Of a stretch of DNA of 50,526 bases, positions 7,324 to 15,450 are shown piece after piece. The translations under genes were made by a program, and so were the position numbers. Under the pieces are notes generated by a model. The model made no database searches, was not told the origin of the DNA, and was given only the letters and a program-made list of their open reading frames with translations. This stretch comes from an uncultured Clostridia bacterium (GTDB lineage Bacteria; Bacillota; Clostridia; TANB77; CAG-465), in contig CALXBS010000008.1 of the NCBI GenBank assembly GCA_944386605.1, positions 1 through 50,526 of the forward strand, written 5' to 3'. The stretch's first letter is position 1. Each line of letters starts with the position of its first letter.

Positions 7324-8631
7324 ATGCAAGGAATCAAATTAGATATTTCGGGTACAGAAAAATTTGTATCAAAAGAAAAATTACATGAAATGGAAGATAG
7401 AATTTTTTCTGCTCATGATAAAATTCAAGATAAAACAGGAGAAGGAAAAGAAATGCTTGGATGGTTTGATTTGCCTTCTCATCGAAAAGAAGAAGAAATT
7501 GAACGAATTAAAAGTTGTGCAAAAAAAATCCAAAAACAATCAGATGTTTTAGTAGTGATTGGTATTGGAGGCTCTTATTTAGGTGCAAAGGCAGTCATTG
7601 ATTTATTTGCAGATTCTTTTGCTAATATGAAATCTTATCGTCAAAGAAAATATCCAGAAATTATTTTTGCTGGAAATAGTTTGAGTGGAAAATATTTAAG
7701 AAATTTAATTGAGTATTTAGAAGATAAGGATTTTTCGATTAATGTCATTTCTAAATCAGGTACTACTTTGGAGCCAGCAATTGCCTTTAGAACATTACGT
7801 TTGGTATTAGAGCAAAAATATGGAGTAAGAGGTGTTGCAGAAAGAATTTATGTAACAACCGATGAGAATAAAGGAATTTTGCACGATATAGCAGTTAAAA
7901 ATGAATATGAAAGATTTGTAGTTCCAGATGATATTGGAGGAAGATATTCTGTTTTAACAGCAGTAGGATTACTTCCAATGGCAGTTGCTAACATTCAAAT
8001 TGAAGATGTTTTAGATGGTGCTCAATTTGCTTCGTATTTATATAACGAAAGAAGTTTAGAAACAAATGAGTGTTATCAGTATGCGGCTATGCGAAATATT
8101 TTATATGAACAAGGAAAAAGAATTGAAATATTAGCAAGCTATGAACCTTCTTTTCAGTATTTTATTGAATGGTTTAAACAATTATTTGGAGAAAGCGAAG
8201 GCAAAAATAATAAAGGAATTTTTCCAGCAGGAGTTAATTTTACAACTGATTTGCATTCAATGGGACAAATGATTCAAGAAGGAAAAAGAAATATTTTTGA
8301 AACCGTCTTAAATGTAGAGACAGATCGAAGCTTTATTAGCTTACCAAGTCTTGATGTAGATGAAGATGGATTAAATTATTTAGCTGGAAAAGATATTGAT
8401 TATATTAATAAACAAGCTTTTTTAGGAACTCTTAAAGCGCATATAGATGGAGGAGTTCCTACTATGGTATTAAATATTAAAGATGTCAATGAATACTATG
8501 TGGGACAACTGATCTATTTCTTTGAGAAAGCTTGTGCAATTAGTGCTTATTGCTTGGGGGTAAATCCATTTAATCAGCCTGGTGTAGAGGCTTACAAGAA
8601 AAATATGATGAATTTATTAAAGGGAGAATAA
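7324..8631 (+). CDS. pgi: Glucose-6-phosphate isomerase
   Basis: A 435-residue isomerase interconverting glucose 6-phosphate and fructose 6-phosphate. Recognisable blocks are VIGIGGSYLGAKA near residues 78-90, the phosphate-binding ISKSGTTLEPA near 142, FGESEGKNNKGIFPAG with the catalytic glutamate near 290, and the C-terminal QPGVEAYKK. This is the short bacterial form (430-450 residues). AGGAAGGTGAT precedes the ATG. It lies 13 nt after glyA and only 1 nt before the next gene, so it is co-transcribed. It is the only upper-glycolysis enzyme here; the lower-pathway genes lie 22 kb downstream. Confidence 0.97.
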   Translation: MQGIKLDISGTEKFVSKEKLHEMEDRIFSAHDKIQDKTGEGKEMLGWFDLPSHRKEEEIERIKSCAKKIQKQSDVLVVIGIGGSYLGAKAVIDLFADSFANMKSYRQRKYPEIIFAGNSLSGKYLRNLIEYLEDKDFSINVISKSGTTLEPAIAFRTLRLVLEQKYGVRGVAERIYVTTDENKGILHDIAVKNEYERFVVPDDIGGRYSVLTAVGLLPMAVANIQIEDVLDGAQFASYLYNERSLETNECYQYAAMRNILYEQGKRIEILASYEPSFQYFIEWFKQLFGESEGKNNKGIFPAGVNFTTDLHSMGQMIQEGKRNIFETVLNVETDRSFISLPSLDVDEDGLNYLAGKDIDYINKQAFLGTLKAHIDGGVPTMVLNIKDVNEYYVGQLIYFFEKACAISAYCLGVNPFNQPGVEAYKKNMMNLLKGE

Positions 8632-8632
8632 T

Positions 8633-9571
8633 ATGCAAAGAAAAGAAAAAATAGCTCTTTTTATCCTATTTTTAATTCTATCCTTTTTACTAGGTGCAGT
8701 ATTTTTTACTGTACCTTATTCTCCGGATTCTTATACAATTAGAGCAAGAGGATATGACTATTATAACGAATATGCTTTTAGAAATATGCGTCCTTTACAA
8801 GTATATATTAGTGAAGTTTTTTTTAGTATCTTAGGAAAAGATATTGCTTATGAAACTTTTTATAGAATTTATCTTATGATTTCACTTGTTTTGCTTGCAG
8901 GCATTATGTATATGCTGATGAGATATGTTTTACAAATTTTAGAAGACAAGAATAGAAAAGTTGGTAAGTTTCAAAAAATAAGTATTGGATTATGTATTGT
9001 GATGATGGTTTTTAATTGTTACTTATCAGATAATTTAGTATATATGGAAAATCTTACCATGATACTTGCTTATTTTCTTTCAGTAGTTGCAAGTATCTTG
9101 TATGCCAAAAATATTCGATTTAAAAATAGTATTTGTTTTGTATTGCTAACAATATCAGAATTTTGTTATCAGACAATGATTGTAAATTTTGTAATACTTT
9201 CAATAGTATTTTATATATTAAAAAAAGAACGTATTCCGGATTTTAAATTTATGAGAAATATTACGATTTTATTTTTTATTCCAATGCTTCTACTATTTGT
9301 ATATTATTTATATTTAGAACATACAGGAATGGAAATTAATACTCGTTTTTCAGAGCCATATAAGCTTTTTTATGTAACAACTTTTGTTGGTTTGCAAATG
9401 CTTATATATTTTACTTTATATCTGATTTATTATCTATTAGACAGCATTATCATGAAAGAATATTTTAAAGAAAAGCAATCCGTTTCCAAAAGCGTTTTAT
9501 TTGTAATATTTTGTGTCATTCTTTATAATTTTTCTTTTTCAATTATTAATTTTCGGATATGCTTCCAATAG
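8633..9571 (+). CDS. N-terminal part of a polytopic GtrII-like membrane glycosyltransferase, broken by a frameshift
   Basis: 312 residues with many hydrophobic spans. The first external loop carries acidic and basic residues (YSPDSY...RNMRPLQVY), like membrane glucosyltransferases of the GtrII type; the family call is tentative. The ATG overlaps the pgi end (TAATATG), so it is translationally coupled. The frame ends at 9569-9571 just after a T-rich stretch, while the continuing membrane sequence runs on in another frame (9513-10082). Joined, the two would give about 483 residues, a usual length for such enzymes. It is either a recent mutation, a phase-variable state, or a sequence error in the T runs at 9528-9556. 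Confidence 0.7.
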   Translation: MQRKEKIALFILFLILSFLLGAVFFTVPYSPDSYTIRARGYDYYNEYAFRNMRPLQVYISEVFFSILGKDIAYETFYRIYLMISLVLLAGIMYMLMRYVLQILEDKNRKVGKFQKISIGLCIVMMVFNCYLSDNLVYMENLTMILAYFLSVVASILYAKNIRFKNSICFVLLTISEFCYQTMIVNFVILSIVFYILKKERIPDFKFMRNITILFFIPMLLLFVYYLYLEHTGMEINTRFSEPYKLFYVTTFVGLQMLIYFTLYLIYYLLDSIIMKEYFKEKQSVSKSVLFVIFCVILYNFSFSIINFRICFQ

Positions 9572-10082
9572 AATGATGACAGGAGTAGGAATGCTTGCAG
9601 GTATTATTTTACTAATATTTGCAGTATGTGGTACAAAATGGATGGAATATAAAAAAAGATGGTTTGGTTTATTAATTATAACAGGGATAATAGAATATGC
9701 AATATTTTTAGGCTATTATGCAATTTTTCTTAAGTATAATCAATATATAGATGAAAATTGTTCTGTAGTGGGAGAATATATTATAGATTATAATAAGACG
9801 CATGATGAAAAAATAGAAAATATTATTTTATATGCTTCTGATAGCATAAAAAAGGAAAGATGGTATTCCTATGTCCCATACTTACATTTTCAAATTTATA
9901 ATGTCGAGGATAATTTCTTTGATCAATTAATGATTTATCTTGATGGAAAAGAAAAATTAAATGAGATAGAAAAGGAAGATGAAACGATTTGTCAAACTTA
10001 TTTTAAGGGAAAAGAATGGATAGAATTTTCTGCAGACCAATTTGTTGTAATAGGAAATACGTTACATTTTTGTAAATATTAG
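9513..10082 (+). CDS. C-terminal part of the frameshifted membrane glycosyltransferase
   Basis: Continues the protein of 8633-9571 in another reading frame: LLIFGYASNRMMTGVGMLAG and two further hydrophobic spans, then a soluble C-terminal region of about 100 residues. No ribosome site precedes the GTG at 9513, so it is unlikely to be translated on its own; the two pieces together make sense as one gene. The TraX-family gene follows after 9 nt with its own AGGAGG. Confidence 0.65.
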   Translation: MSFFIIFLFQLLIFGYASNRMMTGVGMLAGIILLIFAVCGTKWMEYKKRWFGLLIITGIIEYAIFLGYYAIFLKYNQYIDENCSVVGEYIIDYNKTHDEKIENIILYASDSIKKERWYSYVPYLHFQIYNVEDNFFDQLMIYLDGKEKLNEIEKEDETICQTYFKGKEWIEFSADQFVVIGNTLHFCKY

Positions 10083-10091
10083 GAGGCGTAT

Positions 10092-10868
10092 ATGAAAAAA
10101 GGCTTATCAGGTAATTTGTTAAAAGTAATAGCGGTGCTTACAATGCTCATTGATCATATTGGAGTATTTTTCTCTTATTCTATGAGCTATGAAGTATATT
10201 ATATTTTTCGAATGATTGGAAGAATTAGTATGCCACTTTATGCCTTCTTAATTGTACAAGGCTATTTTCATACAAGCAATTTATCAAAATATTTAAAGAG
10301 ACTTGGAATACTAGGAATAGTAACACAAATTGTACTTGTTACAGGGAATCTTATCAATCAAGCCGTCTTGCCTAGTATAATCGTTTCTGAGACTTATAAA
10401 AACTGGAATGTGGTAGTTTCCTTTTTCTTTTCTTTACTTCTTTTAAAAGCTTTGGATTTAGATAAGCCATTTATCAAAAAGACTTTTAAAGAAATAAATA
10501 TTTTGTTACGTGTGGCAACGATTATTTTAGTAGTTTTTCTTTATCTGAATTTTGCTTTTGATTATGAAGGATTAATTCCTATTATTTGCATTGTTTTTTT
10601 CATAGGAGAAAAATTCATTCAAAAAAAGAAATTGCAAAAACATATAAAAAATTATGTAAGACTTGTTTGTGCAACGATTGTATGGATTATTTTAACATCC
10701 GATATGGTGATTGAATTTTATGCATTGATAGATATTATTTTGTTATATTTTTATAATGAAGAAGTTTATAAAAAATCAAATTGGATTAGAAATCTATTTT
10801 ACTTATTTTATCCTATTCATTTTATCGTGTTATATATAGTTGCATTAATAGGAGGTAGATTATGGTAA
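10092..10868 (+). CDS. TraX family membrane protein
   Basis: A 258-residue polytopic membrane protein. Its N-terminal sequence LKVIAVLTMLIDHIG and the following MIGRISMPLYAFLIVQGYFHTSN are typical of the TraX family, named after the F-plasmid pilin N-acetyltransferase and also found in many chromosomes with no plasmid. Membrane acyltransferase activity is the likely function and the substrate is unknown. AGGAGG precedes the ATG. Its last 7 bases overlap the next gene. It lies in the glyA-pgi operon with two glycosyltransferase-like genes, so modification of a surface polymer fits better than a link to the secretion operon at 13.5-28 kb. Confidence 0.85.
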   Translation: MKKGLSGNLLKVIAVLTMLIDHIGVFFSYSMSYEVYYIFRMIGRISMPLYAFLIVQGYFHTSNLSKYLKRLGILGIVTQIVLVTGNLINQAVLPSIIVSETYKNWNVVVSFFFSLLLLKALDLDKPFIKKTFKEINILLRVATIILVVFLYLNFAFDYEGLIPIICIVFFIGEKFIQKKKLQKHIKNYVRLVCATIVWIILTSDMVIEFYALIDIILLYFYNEEVYKKSNWIRNLFYLFYPIHFIVLYIVALIGGRLW

Positions 10869-12061
10869 AGGAATTTTTAAAAAATAATAAAATAGAAATT
10901 CTAAAATGTAGTTTGATCATTTTAATTGTTTGTATCATTCATATATTGACTTTAAATATCATTGCTGAAGATTATCGTATCTATTTACATCCTTGGATAG
11001 AGAAGATTATAGAAAATGGTAGAATTCACTCTTTATCTTTGCAAATTGGAAATTATTTTCCACCTTATATGCTATTGTTAACCATTGGGACATATATTAC
11101 TAGTAATGATTTATTATGGATTAAACTTATTTCTTTTGCATTTGATATTTTGATAGGAATTTTTAGCTATAAAATAGCAAAGCATTTCCATAAAGAAATG
11201 AAACCATCTCGAGCACTTCTTATTTTGCTTCTTCCAGGAGTTATTTTAAATTCTGGAGTTTTGGGACAATGTGATGCAATTTATACTGCCTTTTTACTTA
11301 TGTTTATTGCCTATATTTTAGAAAACAAACTCAAAAGAGCATTATTTTTCTTTGGAGTAGCACTTTCCTTCAAAATGCAAGCCATTTTTTTAGCACCTAT
11401 ATTGCTATATTTATTATTAAAGAAAAGGGTGAAATGGTATGAAATTTTGATTTTTGTTCCAATAGGATATGTATTACTTTCATTACCACATATTATTGCT
11501 TCTAAGAATATTTGGTATATGTTAGATATATTTAAAATGCAGATTAATTTTAAATCCGTATTTAGTGGATCTTGTCCTAATTTTTATGCATGGCTAGGAT
11601 TGTTATATGTCCCAATTGAACCATTGCTAAAATATGAATTAACTGTAGGAACGATACTTTTTTCTGTTATAGTGGTAATCAGTAATATACAAAAACAAGA
11701 ATATTCAGATCAAACATTTTTAGAAAAATGTATGTTTCTTTCATTAGTAGTTCCATTTTTCTTACCGAATATGTTAGATAGGTATTTTTATGTAGCAAAT
11801 GTGTTAATTTTTATTGTATATATTTTAGTAAAAAAGATGAGTAAAATGAATATTGTTTTGGTTTCATTTTTTTCACTAGCTTGTTTTATTCCAACTTTTA
11901 GTTATAACTTTTTGATGGGTAATGAGACAAGTCAATATTTTGTACAGTGGTTAGGGGTAAAACTCATTTCATCTACCATTGTAGTGATCATTGTATTACT
12001 TATGATGTATGAATATATTTTAAATCCTTTTGTGAATAAATTGAGGAGTAAGAGTAGATAA
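10862..12061 (+). CDS. Gpi18-like GT-C membrane glycosyltransferase
   Basis: A 399-residue protein with about ten hydrophobic spans. The first extracytoplasmic loop has AEDYRIYLHPW, and the middle has LPGVILNSGVLGQCDAIYTAF followed by VALSFKMQAIFLAPI, which closely recalls bacterial Gpi18-type (COG5542) GT-C transferases that use lipid-linked sugar donors on the outer face of the membrane. It overlaps the TraX-family gene by 7 bp and is the last gene of the operon. No terminator is obvious before the next promoter at 12085. Donor and acceptor are unknown. Confidence 0.75.
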   Translation: MVKEFLKNNKIEILKCSLIILIVCIIHILTLNIIAEDYRIYLHPWIEKIIENGRIHSLSLQIGNYFPPYMLLLTIGTYITSNDLLWIKLISFAFDILIGIFSYKIAKHFHKEMKPSRALLILLLPGVILNSGVLGQCDAIYTAFLLMFIAYILENKLKRALFFFGVALSFKMQAIFLAPILLYLLLKKRVKWYEILIFVPIGYVLLSLPHIIASKNIWYMLDIFKMQINFKSVFSGSCPNFYAWLGLLYVPIEPLLKYELTVGTILFSVIVVISNIQKQEYSDQTFLEKCMFLSLVVPFFLPNMLDRYFYVANVLIFIVYILVKKMSKMNIVLVSFFSLACFIPTFSYNFLMGNETSQYFVQWLGVKLISSTIVVIIVLLMMYEYILNPFVNKLRSKSR

Positions 12062-12084
12062 GAGACGCTTGTTTACATAAACTA

Positions 12085-12113
12085 TTTACAAAAATAAATT
12101 ATTGTGATATAAT
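12085..12113 (+). promoter_or_regulatory. Promoter of the SSB-like gene
   Basis: TTTACA 12085-12090, 17-bp spacer, TATAAT 12108-12113, with a leader of about 70 nt carrying AAAGGAGG. Confidence 0.8.
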
Positions 12114-12191
12114 GAAAATATCGCAGTAATTTTTTTTAACCTCGAACATATGAATAGTAATATATAAGGACCAAAGGAGGAAATTTTTTAA

Positions 12192-12821
12192 ATGGAAAAT
12201 TATAATGAAAATAATGTAGTAAATCTGGGAGGAAAAATTGCGTCTAATCCCGTTTTTAGCCATGAATTGTATGATGAAAAATTCTATAAATTAGATGTGG
12301 AAACAAAAAGATTAAGTGATTCAAGTGATATTTTGCCAATTATTGTTTCAGAACGTTTAATTGATATAGATGACTTAAAAATTGGAGAAATTGTTAATAT
12401 TGTGGGACAATTTAGGTCATATAATCAACAAACAGAAAGCAAAAGTAAATTAATTTTATCTATTTTTGCAAAAGAAATAGAAAAAACACAAGAGGATATA
12501 TTAACATTAAATGATGCAAATTTAATAGGATATATTTGTAAAACGCCTATTTATAGGAAAACACCTCTAGGAAGAGAAATTGCAGATGTATTAATTGCAG
12601 TAAATAGATCATATAAAAAATCTGACTATATTCCTTGTATATTATGGGGAAGAAATGCTAGATTTTGTGAGACTTTAGAAGTAGGAACTATGGTAAAAAT
12701 TAATGGTAGAATTCAGTCTAGAAAATATGAAAAGAAACTAGAAAATGGAGCTAGTGAAGAAAAAATAGCTTATGAAGTTTCTGTTTCAAAATTTTCTGTA
12801 GATAAATCGGAAGAAGAGTAA
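12192..12821 (+). CDS. Single-stranded DNA-binding-like protein with two OB folds
   Basis: A 209-residue cytosolic protein. Two SSB-like segments are visible: NVVNLGGKIASNPVFSHE... at 8-95 and NLIGYICKTPIYRKTPLGRE...IPCILWGRNARFCETL...VKINGRIQSRKYEKK at 108-180. The second has the strand pattern and the basic RIQSRKYEKK end of the SSB/PriB OB fold. It lacks the acidic flexible tail of the replicative SSB, though it ends SVDKSEEE. AAAGGAGG precedes the ATG. It sits just upstream of the secretion operon, where mobile elements often carry an ssb; whether it serves that system is open. Confidence 0.75.
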   Translation: MENYNENNVVNLGGKIASNPVFSHELYDEKFYKLDVETKRLSDSSDILPIIVSERLIDIDDLKIGEIVNIVGQFRSYNQQTESKSKLILSIFAKEIEKTQEDILTLNDANLIGYICKTPIYRKTPLGREIADVLIAVNRSYKKSDYIPCILWGRNARFCETLEVGTMVKINGRIQSRKYEKKLENGASEEKIAYEVSVSKFSVDKSEEE

Positions 12822-12840
12822 GTAAAATTACTCTTTTTTT
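12816..12840 (+). terminator. Terminator between convergent genes (SSB-like and M23)
   Basis: GAGTAA/TTACTC stem, 6-nt loop, T7 tract. The stem overlaps the SSB-like stop codon and, on the other strand, the end of the M23 gene, so it may act both ways. Confidence 0.8.
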
Positions 12841-13319
12841 ATGTATAAAAGAGGATCAAGAGTATTTTTATTAGAATCAAAGAGTGTAAAATGAAGATGG
12901 GGACCTGTGGTGATTCCATTTTGTATTCCATTATCTAGTATTTTAGGTCCTACAGTAGATATTTTTTGTTTTTCTTTAACGGTATCACCAATACTAACAA
13001 AATGATAAGAAGAAAGATGACCATATAATGAGGAAATGTTATTAGAATGAAGTATTGTAATATAGTTTCCAAAAGAAGTACTAAATCCAATTTGTGTGAC
13101 AATTCCTTCTGTACAAGAAAAAACGTCACTTCCTTGAGGAGCAAGAAAATCAATTCCATTATGAAAAAATGTTCCATTAAAAATTTCACGATAGCCGTAA
13201 TAGGAAGAAATATTCGTAAAATAAGTGGGATAAAAAAAGCTTGTATTTTGACTGGAATTTTCTAAAAGTGAGCAAAGAATTAAGATAAAAATAAATAAAA
13301 AGTTTTTAAAAAATTTCAT
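12828..13319 (-). CDS. Secreted M23 (LytM-type) metallopeptidase
   Basis: A 163-residue protein with an N-terminal signal peptide or anchor (MKFFKNFLFIFILILCSLL) followed by a compact M23 domain. Zinc ligands H53 and D57 lie in HNGIDF, with H101 in YGHL and H141/H143 in GPHLHF. It would cut peptide crosslinks of peptidoglycan outside the cell. The open frame extends to 13337, but the ATG at 13319 is preferred because the -10 box covers 13326-13331, placing the predicted transcript start on the A of this ATG; no ribosome site is present. It converges on the SSB-like gene and backs onto the secretion operon, so it may help open the wall for it. Confidence 0.87.
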   Translation of the reverse strand: MKFFKNFLFIFILILCSLLENSSQNTSFFYPTYFTNISSYYGYREIFNGTFFHNGIDFLAPQGSDVFSCTEGIVTQIGFSTSFGNYITILHSNNISSLYGHLSSYHFVSIGDTVKEKQKISTVGPKILDNGIQNGITTGPHLHFTLFDSNKNTLDPLLYIKKE

Positions 13320-13325
13320 AGAAAT

Positions 13326-13353
13326 ATCATAGCACATTTTATGTAAAAGTCAA
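13326..13353 (-). promoter_or_regulatory. Promoter giving a leaderless M23 peptidase mRNA
   Basis: On the minus strand: TTGACT (13353-13348), 16-bp spacer, TATGAT (13331-13326). The seventh base after the -10 box is the A of the ATG at 13319, and no Shine-Dalgarno sequence is present. Confidence 0.6.
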
Positions 13354-13452
13354 TTTTTTTTATAAAAAAGTGCTTAAAAATGCTATATTTTTAATAATTG
13401 CGTATAGACTAATAGGATATTGGTTAAAATATAAAAAATCATATTCAAACTA

Positions 13453-13481
13453 TTGATTTTTAAAAAAAATGTAGTTATAAT
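13453..13481 (+). promoter_or_regulatory. Promoter of the pilin genes (start of the secretion operon)
   Basis: TTGATT 13453-13458, 17-bp spacer, TATAAT 13476-13481. The leader is about 28 nt and contains AAGGAGG. Confidence 0.8.
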
Positions 13482-13515
13482 ATTAGTAAGGGTAAAAGTA
13501 AAGGAGGATATTATT

Positions 13516-13875
13516 ATGAAAAAGTCAAAGAAGATTTTGCTAAGAGCTTTACCTGTATTATTAGTTTTAGGTGTTATTTTCTTGGCATCAAATAGTGTAC
13601 TAGCTGTTAGTGCTGGATTACCAAATACAGGTAGTAATAAAATTAGTGGTGTTACTAATTTAGCAGGTACAATTTGGAATACTGTTGCTGTTATTATCCA
13701 AATTTTAGCAATTGCTGCAATTGTTATTGCTGGTGTTAGATATATGTTCGCTTCTGCAGATGAAAAAGCAGATATCAAAAAACAAACAGTAATATTAATA
13801 GTAGGTGCAGTTCTTGTATTTGCTGCAGTACCACTTGCACAATTCATTGGAAATTTAGCAAACAGCACTTTCTAA
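13516..13875 (+). CDS. VirB2/TrbC-like pilin subunit
   Basis: A 119-residue protein with a signal peptide (MKKSKKILLRALPVLLVLGVIFLASNSVLA) and two hydrophobic helices at about 51-73 and 83-105, joined by a short charged loop (ASADEKADIKKQ). This two-helix layout is that of VirB2/TrbC pilins. AAGGAGG precedes the ATG at 13516; the frame is open upstream but without a ribosome site. It is the first gene of the operon, with its own promoter, as expected for an abundant subunit. Its mature part is clearly related to the end of the next gene product (shared GTIWNT and a charged loop at the same place). Confidence 0.85.
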   Translation: MKKSKKILLRALPVLLVLGVIFLASNSVLAVSAGLPNTGSNKISGVTNLAGTIWNTVAVIIQILAIAAIVIAGVRYMFASADEKADIKKQTVILIVGAVLVFAAVPLAQFIGNLANSTF

Positions 13876-13975
13876 TAATAGCATATGAAAAGAAGAAATT
13901 AAAAGAAAATATGCTTGTAATATTTTTTTATCAACAATCTTACTGGAAAATGAAAAAAAGTAAGGGGTGATTAAA

Positions 13976-14968
13976 ATGAAAAAACATACTATGAATAAAA
14001 AAATTATGATGGTAGTATTACTAGTTTATGCATTTGGATTTATGAACATTCCTAATATTTTTGCTTCTCAGCCAAATCCATTACCATTCCCAGAGTTTGG
14101 AGTAACAACACCTAATTCGAGTGTATCAACGCCACCACTATTGCCATGGGGAGGCGAAACTACGAATGGTGCTTCAGATATTCCAAGTATTGATTGGGGC
14201 ACTCCATCAACAAATCCTAATGATGGAAATGAAAATACAGGAACAAATAATGGAGGAGATAATACTACTAGTAGCAATGATAGTAATACTAGTGGAGGAA
14301 GTAGCAGTAGTAGTAGCGGCGGTAGCAGTAGCAGCAGTAGTACGACTACTACAAATAAAACATCTAATAGTAGCGGAAATCCAATAACTGTTTCTCCAGG
14401 TGGTGGTAATGGTAGTGGTGGAGCTGCTTTTGATTTAGATAATATTTTAGGTTTTGCTAAAGATTTCTTTGGATTAGGAAAAAATGATGACGATGAGTTT
14501 GCAAGTGAAATTAATGAGGAATTGCAAGGGATTATAAACGTAGTTGTTAATTTTGGTAACTTAGTTATTTTTATAGCAGCAGTTGTACTAGGTGTAAAAT
14601 ATATCTGGTCTGGTGTTGAAGGCAAAATGATTGTAAAAGAAACTTTACCATCTTTTTGTATTGGTGTTACATTCTTCTATTTTGCTCAGAAACTAGTTGA
14701 TTTCTTCAAAATTATTGGAACGGATATTCAGAATACAACTTCTAGTAATGCAATCATTGGAACAATTTGGAATACAACCACATATTTGATTCAAATAGCT
14801 TGTATTGGTGGAATTGTTTTCCTAGGATTAAAATATATGTGGGCACCTGCAGATAAAAGAGCAGATTTTAAAAATCAATCTATTATGGTAGTATTAGGTT
14901 TAATATTAGTATTATCATCAGTAGAATTTATTAACTTTATTCTTAGTTTTGGAAATACTGTATTTTAA
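13976..14968 (+). CDS. Double VirB2-like pilin with Ser/Gly/Asn-rich linker
   Basis: A 330-residue protein starting at the ATG after AAGGGGTGATTAAA. Order: signal peptide (about 1-32); Pro-rich then Ser/Gly/Asn/Thr-rich low-complexity linker (about 35-150) with runs of serine codons; first two-helix unit (about 185-245, INVVVNFGNLVIFIAAVVLG... and SFCIGVTFFYFAQKLVDFF); second two-helix unit (about 262-330, GTIWNTTTYLIQIACIGGIV...MVVLGLILVLSS). The second unit parallels the short pilin across its length, including GTIWNT, the charged loop (APADKRADFKNQ) and the final NxxF. It could be a minor or tip pilin, or tether the pilus to the wall. I know of no named family for this fusion. Confidence 0.75.
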   Translation: MKKHTMNKKIMMVVLLVYAFGFMNIPNIFASQPNPLPFPEFGVTTPNSSVSTPPLLPWGGETTNGASDIPSIDWGTPSTNPNDGNENTGTNNGGDNTTSSNDSNTSGGSSSSSSGGSSSSSSTTTTNKTSNSSGNPITVSPGGGNGSGGAAFDLDNILGFAKDFFGLGKNDDDEFASEINEELQGIINVVVNFGNLVIFIAAVVLGVKYIWSGVEGKMIVKETLPSFCIGVTFFYFAQKLVDFFKIIGTDIQNTTSSNAIIGTIWNTTTYLIQIACIGGIVFLGLKYMWAPADKRADFKNQSIMVVLGLILVLSSVEFINFILSFGNTVF

Positions 14969-14971
14969 AGA

Positions 14972-15008
14972 AATGTTGCACAATTATTTCAATTGTGTAA
15001 CATTTTTA
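14972..15008 (+). terminator. Strong terminator after the pilin genes
   Basis: A 14-bp stem AATGTTGCACAATT/AATTGTGTAACATT (one G-T pair), loop ATTTC and T5. It separates the two pilin genes from the machinery genes. Confidence 0.85.
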
Positions 15009-15048
15009 TTTTCTTATCTAGATATGCTTTATTTTCCTTATCTGGGTA

Positions 15049-15077
15049 TTGATTTAAACTAGATATTATGATAAAAT
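15049..15077 (+). promoter_or_regulatory. Probable internal promoter for the secretion machinery genes
   Basis: TTGATT 15049-15054, 17-bp spacer, TAAAAT 15072-15077, directly after the pilin terminator. Confidence 0.55.
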
Positions 15078-15108
15078 TTTGTAAATATTGGTGCGAGGGG
15101 GAAAAGAT

Positions 15109-15450
15109 ATGGGAAAAACTTATGGAGTACCTAGAAGTGCAAAGGGTGAATCTCGTTTCTTATATGTATTCACAGTCCGCTCTTTGATTACAACACTTAT
15201 TTTTGGGGCTGTTGGAGTTGTGCTTTATTTTATTTTATCTTTTATTGGTTTAGGTGGTATTGGTCTGGTATGTGTTGTGGTACTTGCTGGTATTGGATTT
15301 GCAGTTGGAACATTAACAATTCCTGATTCTCCAATTGTAGGAAATTTGAGAAAAGCAGGTGGAGAAAAAGTAAGTGAAATTTTAATTAGAACGGCAACCT
15401 TTAGTAAGCGAAAAAAAATATATATTTACAGAGAGGGGTATAGAAAATAA
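15109..15450 (+). CDS. PrgI family protein (VirB3-like)
   Basis: A 113-residue inner-membrane protein with two adjacent hydrophobic spans (about residues 22-43 and 47-68) and short soluble ends. An N-terminal basic segment (YGVPRSAKGESRF) precedes the spans and a conserved-looking TLTIPDSPIVGNLRKAGGE follows them. This matches PrgI/TcpE-VirB3-like partners of VirB4 in Gram-positive type IV systems. The ATG at 15109 follows GAGGGGG; the frame is open from 15088. Its stop codon overlaps the next start by one base (TAATG). Confidence 0.8.
   Translation: MGKTYGVPRSAKGESRFLYVFTVRSLITTLIFGAVGVVLYFILSFIGLGGIGLVCVVVLAGIGFAVGTLTIPDSPIVGNLRKAGGEKVSEILIRTATFSKRKKIYIYREGYRK

Noticed and set aside
10092-10868. 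TraX-family gene as part of the conjugation-like operon
   Set aside because: It overlaps a glycosyltransferase gene in the glyA-pgi operon and is separated from the secretion genes by independent promoters and a terminator; the family is common outside plasmids.
13453-13515. Upstream extension of the first pilin frame to 13453
   Set aside because: It would cover the promoter boxes and has no ribosome site; AAGGAGG and a proper signal peptide mark ATG 13516.
14068-14625. Long minus-strand open frame opposite the double pilin
   Set aside because: Leu/Pro-rich antisense of the Ser/Gly linker; no ribosome site or plausible protein.
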